The position numbers and the translations under genes were made by a program. Positions 16,605-25,734 of a stretch of DNA of 64,000 nt are shown in pieces. This DNA comes from RYN-122 sp963761655. Its GTDB lineage: Bacteria; Actinomycetota; Actinomycetes; Mycobacteriales; SCTD01. Location: assembly GCA_963761655.1 (NCBI GenBank), contig CAVXHI010000008.1, positions 62,001 through 126,000 of the forward strand, written 5' to 3'. A model generated the notes under the pieces. The model was not told where the DNA came from and did no database searches. It saw nothing but the letters and a program-made list of their open reading frames with translations. The first letter of the stretch is position 1; each line of letters begins with the position of its first letter.

Positions 16605-18074
16605 TCGGCCGGGTCTACCGAGGCGGTCAGGTCGGCGGGTCTGGTGCGCTACCTGTACGGCCCGGGCCGGCACAACGAGCACGAGGACCCGCGCCTGGTC
16701 GCGGCGTGGGACCTCGCACCGGCGCCGAACTCGCGACCCTCGAGCCGCCTGTCCTGGCCGGACAGGGCGCCCGGGGGAGCGGGACTCCGCGGCCTGATCG
16801 GCGAGATGGAGCTGGCGACGGCGCCGTGCGCCCTACGCCGGGCGCGGTCGCCACCAACAGGTCTGGCACTGCCCGCTGCGGACCGCGCCGGGCGACCGGG
16901 TCCTGACCGACGCCGAGTGGGCCGACGTCGCGCGGGACCTGATGCACCGGACCGGCATCGCCCGCGCGCGACGAGGGCGCGTGCCGGTGGATCGCGGTCC
17001 GCCACGACGAGGAGTCCATCCACGTCGTGGCGGTCCTGGCCCGGCAGGACGGCGGCGCGGGCGCGGATGTCGAACGACTACCGGCGGGTCCGGGAGACGT
17101 GCCTGGCCGCGGAGCAGCAGTACGGCCTGGCGGTCGACGGCGCCGGCGGACCGGACCGCCGCGACCCACACCACCCGCGCCGAGGTGGAGCGGCCGCGCG
17201 GACCGCGGGACCCGAGTCGTCCCGGGCCGGACTGGCTGCGCGAGCAGGTCCAGCACGCCGCGGCGTGGGCGACCCGCCACCCGCGTTCCTGGACCGGCTG
17301 CGCGTAGCGGCGTCGAGGTCCGCGAGCGCACGCGACGCCGACGGTACTCTGACCGGGTACGCCGTCGCCCGACCGGGCTCGGAGGGGGAGACCGTGTTCT
17401 ACGGCGGCGGGAAGCTCGCCGCCGACCTGAGCCTGCCGAAGCTGCAGGCGCGGTGGGCGCTGCCGCCGGCAACGACGTCGGGGGCGCCGGCAGAGCCCTT
17501 CGACGTCCGCCGAGCGGACCTCGCTGTCCGCGCCGCGGCCGGGCTGGTCCGGCAGCAGAGCGGCCACGGCGAGACGGCGGCGGCGGCCGACGTCGCCTCG
17601 GCGAGTAGCGATCTCCTTCGCGCTGCTGCATGGGCCGAGGAGGGCGCCGCCGGTGGCGCACTCACGCGGGCGGCCCGTCAGTACGACCGTGCCGCACGGG
17701 AGAGCAGCGGAGCCGCTGTGCGCCGCACCGCCGAGGGGACGGCCTTGCGCGGCGTCGCTCGCGCGCTGCTCGCCACACACTTCAGCCAACGGGGCTCGGC
17801 TGGTGACTGGGCGAAGCTGGTCCTGCAACTCCACGACCTGGTCGTGGCCGTGGCGGAGCTGCGCCAGGCGCAGCAGCGGACGGCCCAAGCCGTCGCTGCT
17901 CGACGGACTGCGGGCCACCTCGACGTGGCCGCCCGGGCAGCCGCGCGAAGCGCGATGCCTGCCTGGGCGGCGCAGCTCAGCTCACCCCGGGCGACGGCAC
18001 CGACGGCGTCCCCAGCGGCTCGTAGGCCTGCCCTTCCTCCGCCCATGGCGCGCGGAACGGGACGCAGCAGGTGA
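16595..18074 (+). pseudogene. Relaxase/mobilization nuclease, about ten frame changes in its first half
   Basis: Plasmid/IME relaxase that nicks oriT and leads the strand during conjugation. Restored reading: GRVYRGGQVGGLVRYLYGPGRHNEHEDPRLVAAWD, QVWHCPLRTAPGDRVLTDAEWADVARDLMHRTGI, the metal-binding segment CRWIAVRHDEESIHVVAVLARQDG, DYRRVRETCLAAEQQYGL, then GYAVARPGSEGETVFYGGGKLAADLSLPKLQARW. Steps of +1 are near 16640, 16781, 16848, 16969, 17063, 17134 and 17335; three places (about 16727, 17284, 17308) look like -1 or +2. The net shift agrees with the stop at 18074. The second half (Ala-rich, helical) is in one frame. Probably non-functional as written. Confidence 0.75.
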
Positions 18075-18234
18075 TTCCAGCGGTCGACCCGGCGCAGGGC
18101 GCTGTCGTCATCCCCAGGCGTCCAGTTGTCCACAGATGCGCTTGCGGGTGGGCCGCCGGCCGCCGCCGCTCCCATAGGCAGGCGGGAGTGGCGCCCGAGA
18201 AGCGGTAGCGGGCGCGGGACCTCGAGGAGCAGGC

Positions 18235-19484
18235 ATGGGTAAGCGCAGGACGACAGGCGAGGGCGCCATATACAAGGACGTCGACGGCCGGTGGCGAGCG
18301 AGCCTCGAGCTCGGCTGGAAGGACGGGAAGCGCCAGCGCAAGGTGCTGTCGGGCGCGACCAAGGCCGAGGTGGCCACCAAGCTGCGCAAGCACCTCGGCC
18401 TGCAGGACGACGGTCTACCGGTCCCGCGCGAGGGCAAGGGGCCGACGGTCGAGGAGTGGCTCTGGCACTGGCTCGACACGATCCAGCCCCGGCGGGTCCG
18501 TGAGGGGACGCTCCTGGGCCAGATCGGCATCGTGAAGAACCACATCGTGCCGAGCATCGGCCGGGTGCGGCTCCGGGACCTGCTCCCTGACCACATCGAG
18601 AAGCTGGAGGCCGAGGTCGCCGAGAAGGGGGTGTCGGGCTGGACGGTGCTCAACGTGCACCGGACGCTGTCCCGCGCCCTGGTCGTCGCCGAGCAGCGGG
18701 GACTGGTCGCCCGGAACGTGTGCCGGCTCGTGGACCCGCCCCGGCGTGAACAGGACCCCCGTGCAGCCGCTGACACAGGACGAGGCGCGGGCGCTGCTGG
18801 TCGCCGCGGAGAGCGAGCGCAACGGCGCGCGCTGGATCGTCGCGCTCAGCCTCGGGCTGCGGCAGTCCGAGGCGCTCGGGCTGGCCTGGCCGGCGGTGGA
18901 CTTCGAGCGCGGCACCCTGAGCGTCACGCAGCAGCTGAACCGGGCGACCCACCGCCACGGCTGCGGACGACCGCCGACCTGCGGCCTCGGCCCCAGCCGC
19001 TGCCCGGAGGGCAAGGGCGGGCCGATGGCGACTGTCGGCGCCGAAGAGCGGCGCCGGTCGTCGCGTCGTCGTCCTGCCGCCGCCCCTGCTCGCGGCGCTC
19101 CGCCGGCAGCGGGCGCAGCAGGCGGAGGAGCGGCTCCGGGCCGGCAGCGAGTGGCCGGCGGAGATGAAGGCACCGAAGGGCTACTCGTGGGACCTCGTCT
19201 TCCGCTCAGCGCTGGGACGGCCGCTGCAGCACGGGCACGACTCGGTCGCGTGGAAGGCGCTGCTGCGCAAGGCCGGCGTGCGGGACGCCCGCCTGCACGA
19301 CGCGAGGCACACGGCGGCCTCGCTGCTGCTCGCGATGCGGGTGCCCGCGCGCGTGGTGATGGAGGTGCTCGGCCACTCCAAGTACGAGCTGACGATGACC
19401 ACCTACAGCCACGTCATGCCCGAGCTGGCGCGCGACGCGGCCGCTCAGATGACGGCCGCCCTGTGGGGCCCGCCGGGGCCGTAG
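18235..19484 (+). pseudogene. Tyrosine site-specific integrase of the tRNA-Gly element, two +1 frame changes
   Basis: Phage-type integrase that recombines the element with the adjacent tRNA-Gly. N-terminal arm-binding/SAM-like part MGKRRTTGEGAIYKDVDGRW..., then catalytic Arg in LGLRQSEALGLAW, HDARHTAASLLL (H-x2-R) and the Tyr in TMTTYSHVMPE. The frame steps by +1 near 18743 (before VNRTPVQPLTQDEARALL) and near 19040 (before APKSGAGRRVVVLPPPLL). Correcting both gives 415 aa and a stop at 19482-19484. ATG 18235. It sits about 115 bases from the 3' end of tRNA-Gly, the standard layout for an integrated element. Confidence 0.85.
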
Positions 19485-19515
19485 CAAGTTTCTGGCCGAG
19501 CCGCGGCAGAGTCTG

Positions 19516-19536
19516 TGGCTACCAGCTTGGCTACCA
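19516..19536 (+). repeat. Paired direct repeat TGGCTACCA beside the integrase (candidate attachment-site element)
   Basis: TGGCTACCA occurs at 19516-19524 and 19528-19536, 12 bp apart, between the integrase stop and the tRNA. A 7-base part (TGGCTAC) also occurs in the tRNA-Gly anticodon arm. Likely integrase-binding or att sequence. Confidence 0.4.
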
Positions 19537-19598
19537 TCAACTTGTGGCCGAAGAGAAGAAGAAGCAGAAGAAGTGCTCTGACCAGGCACTTCAGGGGG

Positions 19599-19669
19599 AG
19601 CGGGCGACGGGAATCGAACCCGCGTAGCCAGTTTGGAAGACTGGGGCTCTACCATTGAGCTACGCCCGC
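19599..19669 (-). tRNA. tRNA-Gly (anticodon TCC)
   Basis: Read on the minus strand: acceptor GCGGGCG pairs with CGCCCGC, D-arm GCTCAATGGTAGAGC, anticodon loop CTTCCAA giving TCC, and T-arm GGGTTCGATTCCC. 71 nt including discriminator U; CCA is not encoded. Its 3' end faces the element and is the presumed integration site. Confidence 0.93.
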
Positions 19670-19689
19670 AGCGGTGCTGCGAGGCCAGC

Positions 19690-19767
19690 CTAGGCGGGGA
19701 CCAGCTCCTCCTCGAACTCCTTCTCCCACTCGGCGAAGTCGTCGTCGTCCTTGGCGGGGTCGTGCAT
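19690..19767 (-). CDS. Possible 25-aa acidic protein
   Basis: A short minus-strand frame MHDPAKDDDDFAEWEKEFEEELVPA with a good GAGGAG ribosome-binding site 10 bases before ATG 19765-19767. It lies between two tRNA genes and is strongly acidic. It is too short for homology judgement, but the ribosome-binding site and codon bias favour a real micro-ORF. Confidence 0.35.
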   Translation of the reverse strand: MHDPAKDDDDFAEWEKEFEEELVPA

Positions 19768-19844
19768 CACCGGGGTGCTCCTCGTGCGTCGGGGGAGCGC
19801 TCAGGGTACCGAGGTCGGCCTGTGTGACCTAGGGTCCGACGCAC

Positions 19845-19917
19845 CGGGGCGTAGGGCAGTGGCCAGCCCGCCTGCTTTGGGAGCAGGAGACCGCGGGTTC
19901 GAGTCCCGCCGCCCCGA
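19845..19917 (+). tRNA. tRNA-Pro (anticodon TGG)
   Basis: Acceptor CGGGGCG pairs with CGCCCCG. The anticodon stem-loop CCTGCTTTGGGAGCAGG gives TGG, and the T-arm is GCGGGTTCGAGTCCCGC. Discriminator A at 19917; CCA not encoded. About 60 bases upstream of tig. Confidence 0.93.
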
Positions 19918-19979
19918 CCCTCCTCCCGTAGGCTGCGTCGCGCCCCTGCCGGGGCCCGCCACCGCCGAGAGGACCACCA

Positions 19980-21392
19980 GTGCAGAGCGCCGTCGAGACC
20001 CTCAGCCCCACGAGGGTGAAGCTGACCGTCGAGGTCCCCTTCGACGAGCTCAAGCCCGAGCTGGACGCCGCGTACAAGGAGATCGGCAAGCAGGTCAACG
20101 TCCAGGGCTTCCGCCCGGGCAAGGTCCCCGCGCGGATCATCGACCAGCGCGTCGGCCGCGGCGCCGTCCTGGAGCAGGCCGTCAACGAGGCCATCCCGCG
20201 CCTCTACGGCGAGGCCGTCACCGACTCCGGCATCACCCCCCTCGCGCAGCCCGACGTCGAGGTGACCGGCTTCGGCGACGGCGAGCAGCTCGCCTTCACG
20301 GCCGAGGTCGACGTCCGCCCCGAGATCACCCTGCCCTCCTTCGACGGCCTGTCGGTCACGGTCGACACCGTCGAGGTCGGTGACGAGGAGGTCGACGAGC
20401 AGGTCCTCGCCCTGCGCGAGCGCTTCTCCTCCCTCGCCGACGTCGACCGCCCCGCGGCGGACGGCGACTTCGTCACGCTCGACCTCGTCGCCACCGTCGA
20501 CGGCGAGGAGGTCGCGGGCGGCACCGCCACCGGCCTCAGCTACCAGATCGGCTCCGGCCAGCTGCTCGAGGGCGTCGACGCCGCCGTCACCGGCGCGTCC
20601 AAGGGCGACCAGCGCACCTTCACCACCGCGCTCGTCGCCGGCGAGCACGAGGGCAAGGACGCCGACGTCGCCGTCACGGTGCAGGCCGTCCAGGAGCGGG
20701 CCGTCCCCGAGGCCGACGACGCCTGGGCCTCCTCGTCCACCGGCTTCGAGACCTTCGCCGCCCTCCGCGAGGACGTCGTCACCCGGATCGACCGCATGAA
20801 GCGCCTGCAGCAGGGCGTCGACGCTCGCGACAAGGTCCTCGAGGCCCTGCTCGCCGAGGTCGAGGTCCCGCTGCCGCAGTCGATCGTCGACGCCGAGCTG
20901 ACCTGGCGCCGCCAGACCGCCGAGCAGCAGCTCACCCAGAGCGGCGCCACCCTCGAGGGCTACCTCGAGCACGAGGGCAAGACGGCCGAGGAGTTCGAGG
21001 CCGAGCTCGTCGAGAGCGCCACGTCCGCCGTCAAGGCCCAGCTCGTGCTGGACGCCGTCGCCGACCGCGAGGAGCTCGGGGTCACCGACGCCGAGCTCAC
21101 CGACCAGGTCGTCCGCCGCGCCGCCCGCGCCGGCGTCTCGCCCGACCAGTTCGCCCAGCAGGTCGTGCAGTCCGGCCAGCTGCAGGGGCTCATCTCCGAG
21201 GTGCGCCGCGGCAAGGCGCTCGCCACGGTCATGGAGTCCGCCACGATCGTCGACGCGGCCGGTGCGCCGGTCGACCTCGAGCAGCTCCGCGACGACATGG
21301 AGTCGCCGGAGGCGGACGTCGAGGTCGACGACGACGGCCGGCCGTACCACGTGCACGACGACGGCACGGTCCACTACCTCGACCAGCAGTAG
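19980..21392 (+). CDS. tig: Trigger factor (ribosome-associated chaperone, PPIase)
   Basis: 470 aa. The N-terminal ribosome-docking signature GFRPGKVP is at residues 43-50. The FKBP-type peptidyl-prolyl isomerase domain covers about 150-245 (VATVDGEEVAGGTA, YQIGSGQLLEGVDAAVTG). A helical chaperone C-terminal domain follows, with an acidic tail ending HVHDDGTVHYLDQQ. It binds L23 at the exit tunnel and protects nascent chains. GTG 19980 is chosen for the conserved start SAVETLSPTRVKLTVEVPFDEL. A strong terminator hairpin follows. Position upstream of clpP1-clpP2-clpX is conserved in actinobacteria. Confidence 0.97.
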   Translation: MQSAVETLSPTRVKLTVEVPFDELKPELDAAYKEIGKQVNVQGFRPGKVPARIIDQRVGRGAVLEQAVNEAIPRLYGEAVTDSGITPLAQPDVEVTGFGDGEQLAFTAEVDVRPEITLPSFDGLSVTVDTVEVGDEEVDEQVLALRERFSSLADVDRPAADGDFVTLDLVATVDGEEVAGGTATGLSYQIGSGQLLEGVDAAVTGASKGDQRTFTTALVAGEHEGKDADVAVTVQAVQERAVPEADDAWASSSTGFETFAALREDVVTRIDRMKRLQQGVDARDKVLEALLAEVEVPLPQSIVDAELTWRRQTAEQQLTQSGATLEGYLEHEGKTAEEFEAELVESATSAVKAQLVLDAVADREELGVTDAELTDQVVRRAARAGVSPDQFAQQVVQSGQLQGLISEVRRGKALATVMESATIVDAAGAPVDLEQLRDDMESPEADVEVDDDGRPYHVHDDGTVHYLDQQ

Positions 21393-21398
21393 CGGTCA

Positions 21399-21440
21399 CG
21401 CCGACGGGGCGTCCTCCACCAGGAGGGCGCCCCGTCGGCG
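21399..21440 (+). terminator. Terminator hairpin after tig
   Basis: A 19-base arm (CGCCGACGGGGCGtCCTCC) pairs with GGAGGgCGCCCCGTCGGCG across a 4-base loop. It begins 7 bases after the tig stop and has no T-run, as is usual in high-GC actinobacteria. Confidence 0.75.
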
Positions 21441-22096
21441 TTCCGGGATTGCCCGCGGGCGCCCGGGACTGCCCGGCCCGCCGGCGTTCCGGGCTGCGCC
21501 CGCTCCCGGGGCCCGGGACTGCCGGGCCCGCCTCAGGCGTCCCGCTATTCACTGCCGTCCCGCCTGTCCGGGCAGGGCGACGTCGCGGGCGCCCTGCGCG
21601 GTCGCTGTGCTCGGACAAGCCGGCGCGCTGAGGCCCGTGCAGCCCCCGCCCCCGCCCCTGCCGCACGCCTGCGCCGCCCCCGCAGCCCGCCTGGCGCGCC
21701 CGCCTCAAGCTTCCGGGGCTGCCGGGCCCGCCTCAGGCGTCCCGCCGGCCCCTGCCGTCCCGCCTGTCCGGGCAGGGCGACGTCGCGGGCGCCCTGCGCG
21801 GTCGCTGTGCTCGGACAAGCAGCGGCGCCGAGGCCCGTGCCCCCGCCCCACTCCCCACGCCACCGTCCGCTCCAGCGCGGCCCTCACCGTCCGCCTCCAG
21901 CGAAACGACGGCGTCGGCGGGATGGACCGTCGGAGGGCGGCGTTAGGGTCCGTGACAGGCCAGTGGCACAGCCCCTCCGCTCCGGCGGCAGGGCGCTGAG
22001 GACCAGCGGCAGGTCACTGGCACAAGCTCGACGACCAGCCCGACGCGGCTGGCACCGACCGCGTGGACCACACGCACAAGACCGAGGGCAGGCCCC
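21441..22096. other. Intergenic region tig-clpP1 with repeats and the clpP leader
   Basis: About 655 bases without a gene. The left two-thirds hold the 120-bp direct repeat described separately. The right part is the clpP1 upstream region, with two similar segments (CAGGCCAGTGGCACAGCC near 21957 and CAGGTCACTGGCACAAGC near 22010) that could be regulator sites. I do not see a ClgR box I would defend. Confidence 0.4.
21521..21840 (+). repeat. Two near-identical 120-bp direct repeats at a 200-bp period
   Basis: Copies at 21521-21640 and 21721-21840 match except for one patch near base 26-31 and another near base 101-109 of the unit. The shared part includes GCCGGGCCCGCCTCAGGCGT and a run through GGGCAGGGCGACGTCGCGGG to CTCGGACAAGC. 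The 80-base spacers between units also share GC-rich motifs. No coding signal; looks like an intergenic repeat family. Confidence 0.8.
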
Positions 22097-22765
22097 GTGA
22101 GCCACACCGACCCCACCAGCGGACTCCTCGTCCCCAGCACCTACGGCACGGCCAGCCCGCTCGCCCCGACGATGCGCGGCGGTGAGCAGCTGGGCCTCGA
22201 CGGCCAGGTCTACAACCGCCTGCTCAAGGAGCGGATCATCTTCCTGGGCACGGCGGTCATGGACGAGATGGCCAACGCCATCTGCGCCCAGCTGCTGCTG
22301 CTGGCCGCCGAGGACCCCGAGCGTGACATCTTCCTCTACATCAACAGCCCCGGCGGGTCCGTCTCCGCCGGTCTGGCCATCTACGACACGATGCAGTTCA
22401 TCAAGAACGACGTCGCCACCGTGGGCCTGGGCCTCGCCGCCTCGATGGGCCAGTTCCTGCTCTGCGCCGGTGCCAAGGGCAAGCGCTACGTCACGCCGCA
22501 CGCCCGCGTGATGATGCACCAGCCCTCGGGCGGGATCGGCGGCACCGCGGCCGACATCGCCATCCAGGCCGAGCAGATGATGTTCACGCGCCGGGTGCTG
22601 CAGGAGCGCATCGCGTTCCACACCGGCCAGAGCTACGAGAAGATCGAGGAGGACTCCGACCGCGACCGCTGGTTCACCGCGGAGGAGGCCAAGGAGTACG
22701 GCTTCGTCGACCACGTGGTCGAGGGCGCGACCCAGGTGCCGTCCGGCGCCGGCACCCGGTCCTAG
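22097..22765 (+). CDS. clpP1: ATP-dependent Clp protease proteolytic subunit 1
   Basis: 222-aa serine protease subunit. Catalytic triad: Ser116 in GLAASMGQF, His141 in ARVMMHQPSGG, and an Asp near 190 in SDRDRWFTAEE. The oligomerisation motif YINSPGGSVSAG is present. In actinobacteria ClpP1 and ClpP2 form a mixed double ring that works with ClpX or ClpC. The first 25 residues are a variable propeptide. GTG start at 22097; 18 bases separate its stop from clpP2. Confidence 0.95.
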   Translation: MSHTDPTSGLLVPSTYGTASPLAPTMRGGEQLGLDGQVYNRLLKERIIFLGTAVMDEMANAICAQLLLLAAEDPERDIFLYINSPGGSVSAGLAIYDTMQFIKNDVATVGLGLAASMGQFLLCAGAKGKRYVTPHARVMMHQPSGGIGGTAADIAIQAEQMMFTRRVLQERIAFHTGQSYEKIEEDSDRDRWFTAEEAKEYGFVDHVVEGATQVPSGAGTRS

Positions 22766-22783
22766 GCAGAGGAGCCCCAGACC

Positions 22784-23416
22784 ATGAGCTTTTCTGAGCC
22801 CACGAACTACACGATCCCGATCGTCATCGAGCAGACCTCCCGCGGGGAGCGCTCGTTCGACATCTACAGCCGGCTCCTCAAGGAGCGCATCATCTTCCTC
22901 GGCACGCCCGTCGACGACGGCGTCGCCAACGTGATCATGGCGCAGCTGCTCCACCTCGAGTCCGAGGACCCGGACCGGGACATCTCGATCTACATCAACA
23001 GCCCCGGCGGCTCGTTCACGGCCCTCACGGCCATCTACGACACGATGCAGTTCGTCAAGCCCGAGATCCAGACGATCTGCATGGGTCAGGCCGCCTCCGC
23101 GGCCGCCGTCCTGCTCGCCGCGGGCACCAAGGGCAAGCGCCTCGCCCTGCAGCACGCCCGCGTGCTCATCCACCAGCCCAGCGGCGGCGGCGAGGGGCAG
23201 AGCTCCGACATCGAGATCCAGGCCAAGGAGATCCTGCGCATGCGGGACCTGCTGGAGAAGATGCTGTCCGACCACACCGGCCAGGACATCGCCAAGGTCC
23301 GCAAGGACCTCGACCGCGACAAGATCCTCACGGCCGAGCAGGCGCTCGAGTACGGGATCATCGACGAGGTCGTCAGCACCCGCAAGATCGTCAAGGTCGG
23401 CTCCGCCGGCCGCTAG
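22784..23416 (+). CDS. clpP2: ATP-dependent Clp protease proteolytic subunit 2
   Basis: 210 aa. Triad Ser105 (MGQAASAAAVL), His130 (ARVLIHQPSGG) and an Asp near 179 (LDRDKILTAEQ). Partner of ClpP1 in the same operon, preceded by a GAGG-type ribosome-binding site (cagaggagcc). The pair is essential for growth in mycobacteria; here both triads are intact. A strong hairpin follows the stop, so clpX is probably expressed separately as well. Confidence 0.95.
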   Translation: MSFSEPTNYTIPIVIEQTSRGERSFDIYSRLLKERIIFLGTPVDDGVANVIMAQLLHLESEDPDRDISIYINSPGGSFTALTAIYDTMQFVKPEIQTICMGQAASAAAVLLAAGTKGKRLALQHARVLIHQPSGGGEGQSSDIEIQAKEILRMRDLLEKMLSDHTGQDIAKVRKDLDRDKILTAEQALEYGIIDEVVSTRKIVKVGSAGR

Positions 23417-23433
23417 CGGTCCCCGGCTGTTCG

Positions 23434-23466
23434 CCCTGCGCGGACCGGGCTCCGGTCCGCGCAGGG
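23434..23466 (+). terminator. Terminator hairpin after clpP2
   Basis: A perfect 13-bp stem (CCCTGCGCGGACC / GGTCCGCGCAGGG) around a 7-base loop, 17 bases after the clpP2 stop. Confidence 0.75.
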
Positions 23467-23601
23467 ACTGCCGACAGGTACACAGCACGAGCACCACGCG
23501 TCGCCGGGAAGACCTTCTCGGGGCACGACCCAGGCGGTACCGTCCGGGGCAGGCCGATCCCCGTCTCCTGACGGGGGCGGATCGAGAGGGACGAGGTAGC
23601 G

Positions 23602-24882
<1,281 letters not shown>

Positions 24883-24894
24883 CCCGCACCGCTT

Positions 24895-24925
24895 CGGCCG
24901 CCGTCCCGGACAGGGGCGGCGGCCG
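24895..24925. terminator. Bidirectional terminator between clpX and the thioesterase gene
   Basis: CGGCCGCCGtCCC pairs with GGGgCGGCGGCCG around a 5-base loop, between two convergent genes. Confidence 0.7.
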
Positions 24926-24934
24926 TCGTGCTGT

Positions 24935-25693
24935 CTAGTCCCGGGGTTCGCGGTACATCGCCAGCTGCCGCGCCTGCACCACGAGGCGCCCGGTGCTGTC
25001 CCAGACCTCGCACTCCTCGTCGAGCCACCCGGCCTGCACCAGCCGCGTCCGCTGCACGCACCGCAGCCAGCCCGGTGCCGGCACCCCGCGCAGGTGGACG
25101 GTCAGCTCGACCGTCGGGACCCACCCCGGGATGCCCATGTCGAAGGTCACCGGCGGCAGGGCGTCCGCGACGCAGAGCAGCTGCAGCGGGTCCGGCTCGC
25201 GCCCGTCCCGCGCCCGGATCCACCCGCGGACCTCGGTGCTGCCGCCGGGCGCGCCCTCGAAGAAGCCGGCGGTGGCCGGGTCCAGGCGGATCTCGAGCTG
25301 CTCGAGGATGCCGTTGGGGAAGGCGGGGGTGGACCGCGACTCCCGGCACGCGGCCGGCTCGGGCAGCTCGGGGACGACCACGTCGGTGAAGCGCGGCGTG
25401 CCCGCGGCCGGGAGGGTGCCGCAGGAGACCAGGGCCTCGACCTTCGTCCGGCCCTCCTGCACGAGCGACGTCCGGACCGTGGCGACCGAGCGCCCCTCCC
25501 GCAGCACCTCGGACACGAGCGCGGACGGCCCGACCTTCGGCGTCGCGACGTAGTGCGCGCTCACCGCGACCGGGTGCGGCTGCGCCACGAGCGAGAGCGC
25601 CTCCCCGGCGAGGGTCTCGAGGAGCCACCCGCCGTGCAGCACCCCGGCGCCGTAGGCCCAGGTGTCCGGCAGGTCGACGTCGCGCGTGGTCAC
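24935..25693 (-). CDS. Acyl-CoA thioesterase-like double hotdog protein
   Basis: 252 aa, TesB-like. The N-terminal hotdog contains YGAGVLHGGWLLETLAGEAL and PVAVSAHYVATPKVGPSALVSEVLREGRSVATVRTSLVQEG, typical of thioesterase/dehydratase hotdogs. The C-terminal half repeats the fold (VPTVELTVHLRGVPAPGWLRCVQRTRLVQAGWLDEECEVWDSTGRLV). It would hydrolyse acyl-CoA; substrate unknown. GTG start at 25691-25693. Divergent from valS with only 41 bases between starts, so the promoters face each other. Confidence 0.8.
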   Translation of the reverse strand: MTTRDVDLPDTWAYGAGVLHGGWLLETLAGEALSLVAQPHPVAVSAHYVATPKVGPSALVSEVLREGRSVATVRTSLVQEGRTKVEALVSCGTLPAAGTPRFTDVVVPELPEPAACRESRSTPAFPNGILEQLEIRLDPATAGFFEGAPGGSTEVRGWIRARDGREPDPLQLLCVADALPPVTFDMGIPGWVPTVELTVHLRGVPAPGWLRCVQRTRLVQAGWLDEECEVWDSTGRLVVQARQLAMYREPRD

Positions 25694-25722
25694 CGCGCGA
25701 GGATAGGGAGGGCCGCCCTCCC

Positions 25723-25728
25723 TAGACT
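25723..25728 (+). promoter_or_regulatory. Leaderless -10 box (TAGACT) of valS
   Basis: TAGACT lies 6 nt before the valS GTG at 25735; no Shine-Dalgarno sequence is present. Same layout as other leaderless candidates in this window. Confidence 0.5.
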
Positions 25729-25734
25729 CGGGGG

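Noticed and set aside
19767..21374. A 535-aa minus-strand open frame opposite tig
   Set aside because: Antisense shadow of a high-GC gene: the composition is the mirror of tig codons, there is no family match, and tRNA-Pro lies inside it.
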